Assembly (NCBI RefSeq): GCF_000026985.1
Contig: NC_017390.1
Coordinates: 3,506,006 to 3,542,165 of the forward strand
Source of the DNA: Erwinia pyrifoliae DSM 12163
GTDB lineage: Bacteria > Pseudomonadota > Gammaproteobacteria > Enterobacterales > Enterobacteriaceae
DNA: 36,160 bases
Reading direction: 5' to 3'
Below are positions 25,425 to 34,375 of the stretch, piece after piece. The translations under genes were made by a program, and so were the position numbers. Under the pieces are notes generated by a model that saw nothing but the letters and a program-made list of their open reading frames with translations, had not been told where the DNA came from and ran no database searches. The stretch's first letter is position 1. The number at the start of each line of letters is the position of its first letter.

Positions 25425-26717
25425 ATGAATAACAACATCTATGATTTTATTGGTATTGGCATTGGTCCCTTCAATCTCGGCCTTGCCTGTCTGAGCGAAC
25501 CGGTTGAAGGGCTGAACGGTATTTTTCTCGATCAGAACCCCGGCTTCGACTGGCATACCGGCATGATGCTGGAAAGCGCCCATTTGCAAACGCCTTTTAT
25601 GGCCGATCTGGTGACGATGGCCGACCCGACCAGCCCTTACAGCCTGCTCAATTATATGAAGCAGAAAGGAAAACTTTACTCTTTTTATATCCGCGAAGAT
25701 TTTTTCCTGATGAGAAAAGAGTACAACCAGTATTGCCAATGGGCCGCTGCCCGGCTCGGCAATCTGCGCTGGAACACCCGGGTGGAATACGTCAGCTACG
25801 ATGACAGTCTGCAATGCTATCGTGTTCGTTCGACAGATACCGTTAGTGGTAAACAGCAGGAATGGCTGGCGCATCATCTGGTACTGGCCACCGGCCCCAG
25901 CGCCTGGAGCCCCGCCTGCAGCCAACCGTATCGCGAGCGCTTCGTCCACTCCAGCGAATACCTGCTCAACAAAGAAAAATTGCAGAAGAAACGCTCCATC
26001 ACCGTACTGGGCAGCGGCCAGAGCGCGGCCGAAATCTATTACGACCTGCTGACGGATATCGATCGCTTCGGCTATCAGCTGAACTGGATAACCCGTGCGC
26101 CGCGCTTCTACCCGCTTGAGTACACCAAACTGACGCTGGAAATGACCTCGCCAGAGTGGATTGACTATTTTCACAGTCTGCCGGCGGCGAAACGCGACGA
26201 GCTTAACGCCAGCCAGAAAAATCTCTATAAAGGCATTAACAGCAGCCTGATCAATGACATCTATGATCTGATGTACGTTAAGCAGCTTGATGGAAAGCTC
26301 GACGTCAACCTCTTTACCCATTCGGAACTGACCGACATGCGCTGGCTGGCGGAAGGTGAATTCGAGCTTAAGCTGCATCAGCAGGAGCAGGATCGTGCCT
26401 TTAGCCGTCGTACTGAGGGATTAGTGATGGCCACGGGCTATCAGTATCGGCCACCGGCGTTTATTGAAGGTATCCAGCAGCGCATCCAGTGGGATGAGAA
26501 AGGCCGTTACGACGTACAGCGTAATTACAGTATCGATCGCCATAACCAGGTCTTCGTGCAAAATGCCGAGCTGCATACGCACGGCTTTGTTACGCCTGAT
26601 TTAGGCATGGCCTGCTACCGTAATTCCGTGTTACTGCGCGACATCACCGGCCGGGAAGTCTACCCCGTCGAACGCCAGATCGCTTTCCAGACTTTCCCCG
26701 CCCAATCGGAAATCTGA
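25425..26717 (+). CDS. dfoA: Cadaverine N-hydroxylase of desferrioxamine synthesis
   Basis: A 430-residue flavin-dependent N-monooxygenase (IucD/SidA/PvdA family) that hydroxylates cadaverine with FAD, NADPH and O2. The FAD-binding IGIGIGPFNLGLA is at 9-21, the NADPH-binding VLGSGQSAAE at 194-203 and ATGPSA at 155-160. ATG 25425 is preferred: the protein then begins MNNNIYDFIGIG as usual, with GAGA upstream. The earlier in-frame starts lie inside dfoJ. Its stop is one base from the dfoC ATG, so translation is coupled. Confidence 0.93.
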   Translation: MNNNIYDFIGIGIGPFNLGLACLSEPVEGLNGIFLDQNPGFDWHTGMMLESAHLQTPFMADLVTMADPTSPYSLLNYMKQKGKLYSFYIREDFFLMRKEYNQYCQWAAARLGNLRWNTRVEYVSYDDSLQCYRVRSTDTVSGKQQEWLAHHLVLATGPSAWSPACSQPYRERFVHSSEYLLNKEKLQKKRSITVLGSGQSAAEIYYDLLTDIDRFGYQLNWITRAPRFYPLEYTKLTLEMTSPEWIDYFHSLPAAKRDELNASQKNLYKGINSSLINDIYDLMYVKQLDGKLDVNLFTHSELTDMRWLAEGEFELKLHQQEQDRAFSRRTEGLVMATGYQYRPPAFIEGIQQRIQWDEKGRYDVQRNYSIDRHNQVFVQNAELHTHGFVTPDLGMACYRNSVLLRDITGREVYPVERQIAFQTFPAQSEI

Positions 26718-26718
26718 T

Positions 26719-29073
26719 ATGCCAAATTCCACTCTTTACAGTACGGCCCGTCCGGCGGGCCAGTTCACTCTCCGCCCAATGCGCCAGGAAGACGCCGCGA
26801 TGGTTCACCGTTGGGTCACACAAGAGTATGCCCGCTTCTGGGGGATGCAGGACAACAGCATCGAACAGGTTGCGGCCTTTTACCAGAAGCTGACGGCTCA
26901 TAACCCGCACGCCGCGCTGATCGGCTGCTGCAACGGTCAGCCGGCGTTCCTGATGGAGTTCTACAAGGCCAGTGAAAATGACATCGGCAAGTTCTATGCC
27001 GCGCAGCCGGACGATTACGGCATGCATCTGCTGATAGCGCCGGCCACTCACCCGGTGAGGCAGTTCAGCTGGCAGGTTTTCTCGGTGGTGATGGACTTTA
27101 TGTTCAGCCTGCCAGAGGTGAAGCGGGTCGTGGTGGAGCCGGACGAGCGGAATACAAAAATTCATCGGCTGAACAAGCGCGCTGGCTTTTGCTATCAGCA
27201 CACCATCGATATGGGCCATAAAACCGCCTGGCTGGCCTTCTGCCAGCACGAAAATTATCAACAGGCATTACTGAAGGAATCGCTGAATATGAATGAGACG
27301 ACACCAATGCTGACCGGTGCCAGCCTGACCGGTGATAACTGGGATCAGGCCAACCGTCTGCTGATCCGCAAAGCTATCGCCGAGTTTGCGCATGAGATGA
27401 TTGTCACGCCAGCTGAATCGGGCAACGGTCGCTACTCGCTGGCCGTGCCGGGCAGCGAAACAGAATATCAATTCACCGCCAGCCGTCTGGCGTTGGATCA
27501 CTGGGATATTGACGCAGCTTCGCTGACTAAACAGGAGAACGGCCATACCCTGCCGCTGGACGCATTACAATTTATATCGGAATTCAACGAGGTAGTCGGT
27601 ATTCCGCAGACACTGCTGGCAACCTATATGGAAGAGATCAGCAGCACGTTGTGCAGCAGCGTATTCAAGTTGCAGAAAAATAACCCGGACAGCCAGACAC
27701 TGGTGAACGCAGACTTCCAAACCGTTGAATCCTCAATGACCGAAGGGCACCCGTGCTTCGTGGCGAACAACGGGCGCATTGGCTTCGATGCGCGTGACTA
27801 TCTGGCTTACGCGCCTGAAGCTGCCACGCCGGTTAATCTGGTTTGGGTTGCCGTTCACCGGCGCAACGCGCATTTCTCCAGCCTGAGTGACCTGCAATAC
27901 GAACGCCTGATGCGTGAAGAACTGGGCCAGTCTACGATTGAACAGTTCAATGCGCAGCTGACAGAGAAAGGGCTTACCCACGCTGATTACCTCTTTATGC
28001 CGGTTCACCCCTGGCAGTGGCAGAACAAACTGCTGACGGTATTTGCGGCGGATATCGCCAATAACGATATTGTCTGGCTTGCTATCGGTGACGACCAATA
28101 TCAGGCACAGCAGTCTATCCGTACCTTCTTCAACCGCAGTCATCCCGGCAAGCGCTATGTCAAAACGGCACTATCGGTGCTGAATATGGGCTTTATGCGC
28201 GGCCTTTCTCCTTACTATATGGCGACCACCCCGGCGATTAATGAATGGCTGCAAGATTTGGTTGCCGGGGATGAGTGGCTACAGCGCTGCGATTTTCGCA
28301 TTCTGCGCGAGGTGGCGGCAGTGGGTTACCATAACCGGCACTATGAAAAAGCCATCAAGGGGGATTCCGCTTACAAGAAAATGTTTGCCGCGCTGTGGCG
28401 CGACAATCCGGTTGCAGCGCTGAAACCCGGCCAGCGCCTGATGACCATGGCCTCATTCCTGCACGTTGATCATCACCAGAAAGCCCTGCTGCCGGCGCTG
28501 ATCGCCGATTCCGGGCTGGCCGCTGAACGCTGGGTGGACCGCTATCTGAGCTGCTACCTCAGCCCGCTGCTGCACTGCTTCTACCAGCACGATCTGGTGT
28601 TTATGCCGCACGGCGAAAACCTGATCCTGCTGCTGGAGAATAATGTACCGGTAAGCGCCTATATGAAAGACATCGGCGAGGAAATTGCGGTAATGAACCC
28701 GGATGCCGTGCTGCCGGAAAAAGTGCAGCGCCTGGCGGTGGACGTGCCGGAAAACCTCAAGCTGTTGTCAGTCTTTACCGACGTCTTCGACTGCATTTTC
28801 CGCTTTATTAGCGCCATTCTGCACCAGTCCGGCACGCTGCCGGAAGAACAGTTCTGGCAGGCGGTCGCGCGCTGCGTGAAGGAATATCAGCAGGCCCATC
28901 CGCATCTGGCCAGCAAGTTTTCCCGCTACGATATGTTCGCGCCAGAGTTCACCCGCTCCTGCCTTAACCGTCTGCAATTGGCCAACAACCAGCAGATGAT
29001 TAACCTGTCCGATCCGGCTGAAAACCTGAAGTTTGCCGGAACCCTGGTCAACCCGATCGCCCGCTGGCGCTAA
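26719..29073 (+). CDS. dfoC: Fused acyltransferase and NIS synthetase for desferrioxamine
   Basis: A 784-residue bifunctional enzyme. Residues 1 to about 185 are a GNAT acyltransferase of the IucB/DesC type (FTLRPMRQEDAAMVHRWV; VVVEPDERNTKIHRLNKRAG) that succinylates hydroxycadaverine. Residues about 200-784 are an IucA/IucC-type NRPS-independent synthetase like DesD (HPCFVANNGRIGF; YAPEAATPVNLVW; SHPGKRYVKTALS; FMPHGENLILLLEN), which joins and cyclises the units to ferrioxamine E/B-type products. This fusion is known from Erwinia; in Streptomyces the two parts are separate genes. An ATG at codon 191, preceded by AAGGAA, marks the domain border. The gene ends before a strong terminator. Confidence 0.94.
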   Translation: MPNSTLYSTARPAGQFTLRPMRQEDAAMVHRWVTQEYARFWGMQDNSIEQVAAFYQKLTAHNPHAALIGCCNGQPAFLMEFYKASENDIGKFYAAQPDDYGMHLLIAPATHPVRQFSWQVFSVVMDFMFSLPEVKRVVVEPDERNTKIHRLNKRAGFCYQHTIDMGHKTAWLAFCQHENYQQALLKESLNMNETTPMLTGASLTGDNWDQANRLLIRKAIAEFAHEMIVTPAESGNGRYSLAVPGSETEYQFTASRLALDHWDIDAASLTKQENGHTLPLDALQFISEFNEVVGIPQTLLATYMEEISSTLCSSVFKLQKNNPDSQTLVNADFQTVESSMTEGHPCFVANNGRIGFDARDYLAYAPEAATPVNLVWVAVHRRNAHFSSLSDLQYERLMREELGQSTIEQFNAQLTEKGLTHADYLFMPVHPWQWQNKLLTVFAADIANNDIVWLAIGDDQYQAQQSIRTFFNRSHPGKRYVKTALSVLNMGFMRGLSPYYMATTPAINEWLQDLVAGDEWLQRCDFRILREVAAVGYHNRHYEKAIKGDSAYKKMFAALWRDNPVAALKPGQRLMTMASFLHVDHHQKALLPALIADSGLAAERWVDRYLSCYLSPLLHCFYQHDLVFMPHGENLILLLENNVPVSAYMKDIGEEIAVMNPDAVLPEKVQRLAVDVPENLKLLSVFTDVFDCIFRFISAILHQSGTLPEEQFWQAVARCVKEYQQAHPHLASKFSRYDMFAPEFTRSCLNRLQLANNQQMINLSDPAENLKFAGTLVNPIARWR

Positions 29074-29092
29074 CGGCCTACTTCTTCAGGAT

Positions 29093-29128
29093 AAAAAAAG
29101 CACGGCCGCTTAAGCGACCGTGCTTTTT
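29093..29128. terminator. Bidirectional terminator between dfoC and foxR
   Basis: AAAAAGCACGGCCGC (29095-29109) pairs with GCGACCGTGCTTTTT (29114-29128) around a four-base loop, with one mismatch. A/T runs on both sides make it an intrinsic terminator for both convergent genes. Confidence 0.9.
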
Positions 29129-29147
29129 AGCGAGTAAACATCGCGGG

Positions 29148-31265
29148 TCAGAAATCGTAACCCACGGTGGCCATCACCGTACGTTCAGCCCCCCAGTAGC
29201 AGTACCCGGTGCCGTAACAGGCAGAAACATAGTCGCGACCGGTCAGGTTATTGGCATTCACCTGCACAAAGGCCCCTTTCAGGCTGCTGTTCCACGCCCC
29301 CAGATCGGCACGCACTGAAGCATCCAATAGCGTCACCGATGCCAGCCGCGTGGTGTTTTCGTTATCCGCCCACTGCTTGCCGATATAACGCACTCCGGCA
29401 CCCACGCTCACCCCGTAGTCAAACTGGTATTTCGCCCAGGCTGAAGCCATCGAGTTTGGCGTGATGAAAGGGGTGTGGCCATCATTGCCATCGATGGAAT
29501 CCTTATAACGTACGTGGTTCAACGTGTAGGTAGCAATGGTGCTGAGTCGCGGCGTCAGCTGGTTGTGGGCTTCCAGTTCCAGACCCTGTGAATGCACTTT
29601 CCCGGCGGGCTTGTAATAAGCACCGACAACAACACGGTTACCGACATCTTTCTGTGTCAAATCGTAGACGGCAACAGAATAGAGGTCGGAAGTGCCCACA
29701 GGCTGATATTTCACCCCGGCCTCATACTGTTCAGAGGTGGTGGGTTTCAGCACATTGCCGTCTTCACCTGGAAGAGACTGCGGTGTAATCGCCTGGCTAT
29801 AGCTGACATAGGGGGAAATACCGTTGTCAAACGCATACAGCAGGGCCGCACGACCGCCGATATGGTCGTCCTGACGGCGGAATTTAGTCTCTTTATCAAT
29901 GTTATCAGTCTGGGAAACGAGGCGATCGTAGCGGCCGGAGAGATCCAGATGCCATTTATTCCACGTCATTTCATCCTGCAGATAAACCCCGGTCTGATAG
30001 TAACGGCGCTGCGACTTATAGAAGGTGAAGTTGTCATGGCTGCCTACCGACTGGCCGGTGAGGGCATTGAGCTGGCTGGCTGAACCGCCTGCATCGCTCA
30101 GGTCATTCTTGTACTGATGATATTCAGCTCCCAGTACCACTTTATGAGCGACCTCAGCGGTGGCGAAATCCGCCTCCAGCTGGTTATCGATAGCAAATGC
30201 ATTTAGAGAAGATCGCGATCCTGAGTAGTACCGATTCAATAGATCGGAGTTAGCAGGGTTCCAGCCGATCTGATACACCTGGTCAAGATCGACATTAGAG
30301 TGCGAATAGCTGGCGTTAGAGCGAAACGCCCAGGTATCGTTAAAGCGATGGGAGAACTGCGCGCTGTAGATCTGCTGCCGGCGCTTGTATTGATCCAGCG
30401 CGCTGTCGCCGTCATAAAAACCGGTGCTCAGCTTTCTGCCGTTGTGCGCGGTAATGCTGCCGTCGCCCGGTACCGCACCATGGTAGCCACCTGAAGGCTC
30501 TTTTTGCAGGTAGGCACGCAGCAGCAGTGACGTATCTTCATCCGGCTGCCACAGCAGCGACGGGGAAATGGCGTATTTTTCTTCGCGGGTGTGATCGTAC
30601 TGAGTATGGCTGCTACGGGTGATACCGGTCAGGCGAAACGCCCATTGATCGTTAATCGCATTGGTATAATCAAACGCGGCACCGTTAGTGCTATTGCTAC
30701 CGCCCGTGAGGCGGAAATGGCCTTCCGGGGTAAACTGCGGGCGTTTAGAGCTTTCCATCACCAGACCACCCGGTACGGTCTGGCCATAAAGTGCAGAAGA
30801 AGGGCCTTTGATCACGTCGATCCTGTCGAGAAACCACGGATCGACCTGCAAAACATTGTGGCTGCCCGGATCGCTCATCAGGCGCAGGCCATCAAGAAAT
30901 ATGTTGTCGACATCACCGCCGTGGAATCCACGCAGCGAAACCGTATCAAAACGTGTTGCCGCGCCAGCAAAGTTAGTAAAGGCACCGGCGGTATAGTTCA
31001 GCGCCTGGTTGACGTCCATCGCCCCCTGATCTTCCATCTGCTGACGGGTCACCACGGAAACTGACTGCCCGGTAGTGATCAATGGACGATCGGTCTTGGT
31101 CGCCCCGCTGCTGATCTTCGCGGTATAGCCTGCCGTCGGCGTGCTGGAGGTTTCTTCCGGTTTAGCGGTCACCACCAGCGTATCTGCGGCCCAGGTCATA
31201 CCCGGTGTGGAAAGTGCTATGCCACAGAGCAGTACAGAACGCTTGAGGCTAAAAGGCATTCTCAT
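29148..31265 (-). CDS. foxR: TonB-dependent ferrioxamine receptor
   Basis: A 705-residue outer-membrane receptor that imports ferrioxamine with energy from TonB-ExbBD. A signal peptide (1 to about 26, ending TWAA) precedes a TonB-box-like DTLVVTA. The plug domain spans about 50-165 (QSVSVVTRQQMEDQGAMDVN; DRIDVIKGPSSALYGQTVPGG). The 22-strand barrel ends in YDF, with the usual C-terminal phenylalanine. The length fits FoxR. AAGGGA precedes the ATG. It is convergent with dfoJAC, sharing the terminator, and has its own Fur-type promoter. It could in principle be another hydroxamate receptor, but the neighbourhood makes FoxR most likely. Confidence 0.92.
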   Translation of the reverse strand: MRMPFSLKRSVLLCGIALSTPGMTWAADTLVVTAKPEETSSTPTAGYTAKISSGATKTDRPLITTGQSVSVVTRQQMEDQGAMDVNQALNYTAGAFTNFAGAATRFDTVSLRGFHGGDVDNIFLDGLRLMSDPGSHNVLQVDPWFLDRIDVIKGPSSALYGQTVPGGLVMESSKRPQFTPEGHFRLTGGSNSTNGAAFDYTNAINDQWAFRLTGITRSSHTQYDHTREEKYAISPSLLWQPDEDTSLLLRAYLQKEPSGGYHGAVPGDGSITAHNGRKLSTGFYDGDSALDQYKRRQQIYSAQFSHRFNDTWAFRSNASYSHSNVDLDQVYQIGWNPANSDLLNRYYSGSRSSLNAFAIDNQLEADFATAEVAHKVVLGAEYHQYKNDLSDAGGSASQLNALTGQSVGSHDNFTFYKSQRRYYQTGVYLQDEMTWNKWHLDLSGRYDRLVSQTDNIDKETKFRRQDDHIGGRAALLYAFDNGISPYVSYSQAITPQSLPGEDGNVLKPTTSEQYEAGVKYQPVGTSDLYSVAVYDLTQKDVGNRVVVGAYYKPAGKVHSQGLELEAHNQLTPRLSTIATYTLNHVRYKDSIDGNDGHTPFITPNSMASAWAKYQFDYGVSVGAGVRYIGKQWADNENTTRLASVTLLDASVRADLGAWNSSLKGAFVQVNANNLTGRDYVSACYGTGYCYWGAERTVMATVGYDF

Positions 31266-31359
31266 TTTTATTCCCTTACAAAGATTAGGCTATCGTCTTA
31301 TTTCGCGGATGGATTCAGAGCAGACAGGCACGCGCAACCTGAATGTGATCGATTCCGAT

Positions 31360-31401
31360 ATGTAAATGAGAATTATTATCTTTTTTTATGTCGCATTTCA
31401 A
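31360..31401 (-). promoter_or_regulatory. Fur box and promoter of foxR
   Basis: TGAGAATTATTATCT (31367-31381) matches the 7-1-7 Fur pattern (TGATAAT-N-ATTATCA) in 12 of 14 arm positions. On the minus strand TTGAAA (31401-31396) and TAATAA, spaced by 17 bases, form a plausible -35/-10 pair that the Fur box overlaps. Repression when iron is plentiful is expected. Confidence 0.8.
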
Positions 31402-31636
31402 GCCGTGACCTTATTTATTTTTAATACAGGAGAATAGAGATCGGCGTCTTTTCCCCCTCCACTCATCAGCCCGGCAGTGACTGCACCCATCCGGCGGGGC
31501 TGCTGACGCGCGCAATGAAATAGTAAACACTGTCTATACTTATCGCTGGTTTAGCTTGCCAGGACAGGACTGTTTCGCCACTTTGCCTTGACCAGGTAGA
31601 TTAATTAAAATTTCAAACCTAAATAAGGGAGTTAAA
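31402..31636. other. Intergenic region between foxR promoter and the DUF4354-type gene
   Basis: Part of the 371-base divergent spacer. TATACT near 31533-31538 could be the -10 of the downstream gene, but no good -35 is present. Nothing else is recognised. Confidence 0.35.
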
Positions 31637-32017
31637 ATGAAGCTGATTATTATGGCTGCATCTGTTGCGATGGCCGGTTTTTGCTTTTCCGCTAATGCCA
31701 CAGTGCCTGACAACGCTGCCGTGTACTCGACAGAACAATCTAAAGGATCCATATCGGCTGGCGGCAAAGATACCTATACCAAAACCTTTGCAGTGGTGGT
31801 CGCAAACTTGTCCGATAAATATGTCGATTTAGCAAAACTTTGTCTGCGAGCGATTGCCCCGGATCACCAGGAATTTAAACTGGACACGGTTGATGAAAAA
31901 CTGACCAAGGGCACGGTGAAAAAAGGGCAGCGCGTCAAAGGCGTCGCGGTATTTGCTTCAGATAATGCAGCGGTTCATCAGGCGGCGCTGATCAGGCTGT
32001 CGGACGATTGCGAATAA
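31637..32017 (+). CDS. Small exported protein, DUF4354-like
   Basis: A 126-residue protein with a clear signal peptide (MKLIIMAASVAMAGFCFSAN, cleaved after about ANA at 22). The mature domain is beta-rich (KTFAVVVANLSDKYVDLAKL; VKGVAVFASDN). Two cysteines, in LAKLCLRA and at the C-terminal DDCE, could form a disulfide in the periplasm. It resembles the DUF4354 family of small enterobacterial periplasmic proteins, whose function is unknown. AGGGAG six bases upstream supports the ATG. It is a single gene followed by two inverted repeats. Confidence 0.65.
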   Translation: MKLIIMAASVAMAGFCFSANATVPDNAAVYSTEQSKGSISAGGKDTYTKTFAVVVANLSDKYVDLAKLCLRAIAPDHQEFKLDTVDEKLTKGTVKKGQRVKGVAVFASDNAAVHQAALIRLSDDCE

Positions 32018-32079
32018 CGGATAAACTCGCTAACAACGTATTTATCCGCTGGTCAGGAAACGGAACCCCTTTCCTGACC
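32018..32079 (+). terminator. Tandem hairpins after the DUF4354-type gene
   Basis: CGGATAAA (32018-32025) pairs with TTTATCCG (32041-32048). Then GGTCAGGAAA (32051-32060) pairs perfectly with TTTCCTGACC (32070-32079). No U tract follows, so this is a stabilising or Rho-assisted 3' end rather than a classic terminator. Confidence 0.5.
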
Positions 32080-32377
32080 ATGCGGCACTGCATCCATCCC
32101 CCGCCACACCTGGCTCCTGAGCGTGCCATTTTCAGAAAAACCTCAACCTGCCGCTGCCGTTAGCTTGCGTATATAAAGATCTGTTGCTAGCTTTTTTTAA
32201 GGACATTCTGTGTCTTACAGGGAATAACAGCCGTGAGTGCCATCGTCTGTCTGGTCTTCACCGAGCGCGTGGCGGCTTCTGCCAATGATGGATATCGCAT
32301 TATCCGGCAATTTCAAAAGAAATGGCTGTTATGCTGGTGATGTTTCATTTTGGTTAAAAAATGTACTTGGGGAAAAT
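32080..32377 (+). other. Leader region of the SDR gene
   Basis: No supported gene. An in-frame extension of the SDR back to 32237 lacks family similarity. Possible promoter elements lie around TATATAAAG (32171-32179). GGGGA before 32378 is the ribosome binding site of the next gene. Confidence 0.35.
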
Positions 32378-33166
32378 ATGTATACAGATCTTCAGGGAAA
32401 AGTGGCTGCGGTAACAGGTTCCTCCAGAGGGATTGGCGCTGCACTTGTCACTCGTCTGGTCGAAGAAGGTATGAATGTCGTCATTAATTATCATTCAAAC
32501 AAGGAAGAAGCGCAGGAATTAGCCGATAAGTTGAACGCCCTGAACTCAGGCAAAGCCATCATATTTGGTGGTGATATCAGTGATGAAGACACCGCTCATC
32601 ACTTCGTTCATACTGCGATTGAAAATTTCAGCCAGCTGGATTTGCTGGTTAATAATGCCGGCATTGAGATCCAAAGCCCGGCGCACAAAATCACCCTGGA
32701 CGACTGGCGCAAGGTGATTGACGTCAATCTCACCAGCTATTTTCTTACCGCCCGCGCTGCGCTGAATTACTTTATCGAAAACAACATCAAGGGCAATATC
32801 ATCAATATCTCTTCCGTACATGAGATTATTCCCTGGCCGACATTTGTCAGCTATGCCGCCAGCAAAGGCGGCGTCAGAATGCTCACTCAATCCCTGGCCT
32901 TGGAATACGCGGAAAAAGGCATTCGGGTTAATGCCATCGGCCCTGGCGCAATCAATACCCCGATGAACCAGGAAAAAATGGGCGATGAGGCGCTTCGTCT
33001 GGAGTTAGAGGCGCTGATCCCGATGAAATATGTCGCCGAACCAGAGATTGTTGCCAATGTTGCCGCCTGGCTGGCCTCCGAACAATCCGCGTACATGACC
33101 GGGCAAACCCTTTTTGTCGATGGTGGCATGACCCTGTACCCCTCATTCCAGGGCGGAAAGGGTTAA
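32378..33166 (+). CDS. gdh: Glucose 1-dehydrogenase-type short-chain dehydrogenase
   Basis: A 262-residue classical SDR. TGSSRGIG (13-20) binds NAD(P), NNAG is at 92-95, and the catalytic residues are S146, Y159 and K163 (SYAASKGG). Sequence, length and the ending DGGMTLYPSFQ closely follow Bacillus glucose 1-dehydrogenase (EC 1.1.1.47), including SSVHEIIPWP and IRVNAIGPGAINTP. The likely reaction is beta-D-glucose to gluconolactone with NAD(P) as cofactor, in the cytoplasm. Other sugars or polyols are possible. The ATG at 32378 is chosen because the protein begins MYTDLQGKV as in the family and GGGGA lies upstream. It is a single gene. Confidence 0.8.
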   Translation: MYTDLQGKVAAVTGSSRGIGAALVTRLVEEGMNVVINYHSNKEEAQELADKLNALNSGKAIIFGGDISDEDTAHHFVHTAIENFSQLDLLVNNAGIEIQSPAHKITLDDWRKVIDVNLTSYFLTARAALNYFIENNIKGNIINISSVHEIIPWPTFVSYAASKGGVRMLTQSLALEYAEKGIRVNAIGPGAINTPMNQEKMGDEALRLELEALIPMKYVAEPEIVANVAAWLASEQSAYMTGQTLFVDGGMTLYPSFQGGKG

Positions 33167-33227
33167 TTCCTGAATGAAGTGGCCAACCCGGATTCGCACT
33201 TTTACTGCCAGCGGAGGCATTTAGCGG

Positions 33228-34076
33228 TTAGCTAAACGCCTTCAGCAGCGCACTGGCGGCCAGTTTACCCAGCGCATTGGCGGCGAAAGGACTGTCTCCG
33301 GTTAATACGTTGCGGTCCTGATGCACAGCACCGGAAATATCGTCATTCACCAGGGTCAGGCCCATCTCTTTCAGCCGCTCACCGAAGAACCAGCTAAGGT
33401 GACCAGGCATATAGCCGATATCCGGCGTCTGCTTATCAGCGCTGTCAGGGAAGGCACACACGGAATAGCCTTTTAACGGGTTATCCCCCTTGCTGACGGA
33501 CAGAAAGGCGGCTGGCCCATGACAGAGTGAAATCAGATATTTATCCTGATCCAGGGTCCAGCGGATCGCGGCGGCAACGTCTTCACTTTCCGGCAGGCCG
33601 ATTAAAGCGCCATGTCCACCCGGGATAAATACGCCGGCATAATCACTGTCCGCGTCGAGGTTTTTCACCACGTCAGACAGTTTGAGCGGCTGACGGAAAC
33701 CCGCCAGGTAGTCATCAAATAATCCGGTTATCGCTTTATCATCTACCGGCATCGCCCAGTGTTCAAATTTAACCATTTCGCCGGAAAGCGTGGCGATATC
33801 AAACTTAAATCCGGCTTTATGCAGATGATACATAGGCAGCAAGGTTTCAACCGGATGATTACCGGTTGAGAACAGCTTGCCGCCGCTGACCGGGAGATAG
33901 CGCTCATCTGCGGCTATCACCAGAATCTTTTTGTTACCACGGTAAGGGGTCGGATAATCAGCCCCTGACAGATCGGATACGCGGCTGGTGAACTGGTCCA
34001 GTGAATAAGGCGAGGGGAAGAAAGCATTATGCTCTGCTGCATCAGGCTGCGGTTTTTTACTTAACTCAGTACTCAT
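33228..34076 (-). CDS. hchA: Hsp31-type glyoxalase III / protein deglycase
   Basis: A 282-residue member of the DJ-1/PfpI superfamily, matching E. coli HchA in length and motifs. The catalytic cysteine is C185 in SLCHGPAA. E77 in HPVETLL and FIPGGHGALIGLPESEDV are family hallmarks. The protein acts as a holding chaperone, glutathione-independent glyoxalase and deglycase in the cytoplasm. ATG 34076 has AAAGGAGC upstream. A longer frame to 34124 would add 16 residues and lacks such a site. It is monocistronic and convergent with the SDR gene. Confidence 0.92.
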   Translation of the reverse strand: MSTELSKKPQPDAAEHNAFFPSPYSLDQFTSRVSDLSGADYPTPYRGNKKILVIAADERYLPVSGGKLFSTGNHPVETLLPMYHLHKAGFKFDIATLSGEMVKFEHWAMPVDDKAITGLFDDYLAGFRQPLKLSDVVKNLDADSDYAGVFIPGGHGALIGLPESEDVAAAIRWTLDQDKYLISLCHGPAAFLSVSKGDNPLKGYSVCAFPDSADKQTPDIGYMPGHLSWFFGERLKEMGLTLVNDDISGAVHQDRNVLTGDSPFAANALGKLAASALLKAFS

Positions 34077-34292
34077 GAAATGCTCCTTTGTATCAATATC
34101 CAGAACATAAAGCGTAAGTGACATTTCCAGATTTAGCGAAAAAGGTGATGTATACGCCGGCAGTGAGTTCAGGCCGCATAAAATGCCACAGCAGAAAAGG
34201 GGAACTTATCGCCTGGAATGCCCCCTCTTTAGCGCTGCTTTTTCCCGGTGATAACAGGAACCGTTGTTACTTTTTTACCCAGGGCTGGATTG

Positions 34293-34346
34293 ATGATGAA
34301 AATGATTGCTGTCGATATGGACGGAACCCTCCTCGACCGATCATAA
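34293..34346 (+). pseudogene. N-terminal remnant of a Cof-type HAD phosphatase
   Basis: Seventeen plus-strand codons read MMKMIAVDMDGTLLDRS and then TAA. DMDGTLL is motif I of HAD phosphatases, with the nucleophile and acid/base aspartates, and this is how Cof/HAD-IIB proteins begin. The rest of the gene is missing: the following DNA is the end of the ydcJ-type gene on the other strand. This indicates a deletion or rearrangement at this junction. Confidence 0.65.
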
Positions 34347-34352
34347 AACGCA

Positions 34353-34371
34353 TAAAAAAGCGCGCTTTTTA
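34353..34371 (-). terminator. Possible terminator of the ydcJ-type gene
   Basis: AAAAAGCGCGCTTTTT (34355-34370) is a perfect palindrome five bases beyond the ydcJ-type stop codon. The T run lies at its end in both directions. The stem is short, so efficiency is uncertain. Confidence 0.4.
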
Positions 34372-34375
34372 CCCG

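Noticed and set aside
25395..26378. 327-codon minus-strand frame
   Set aside because: It is antisense to dfoA, a G+C-rich mirror frame without a start signal.
32237..32377. Upstream extension of the glucose-dehydrogenase-type gene
   Set aside because: The family starts at MYTDLQGKV and the ribosome binding site is directly before 32378.
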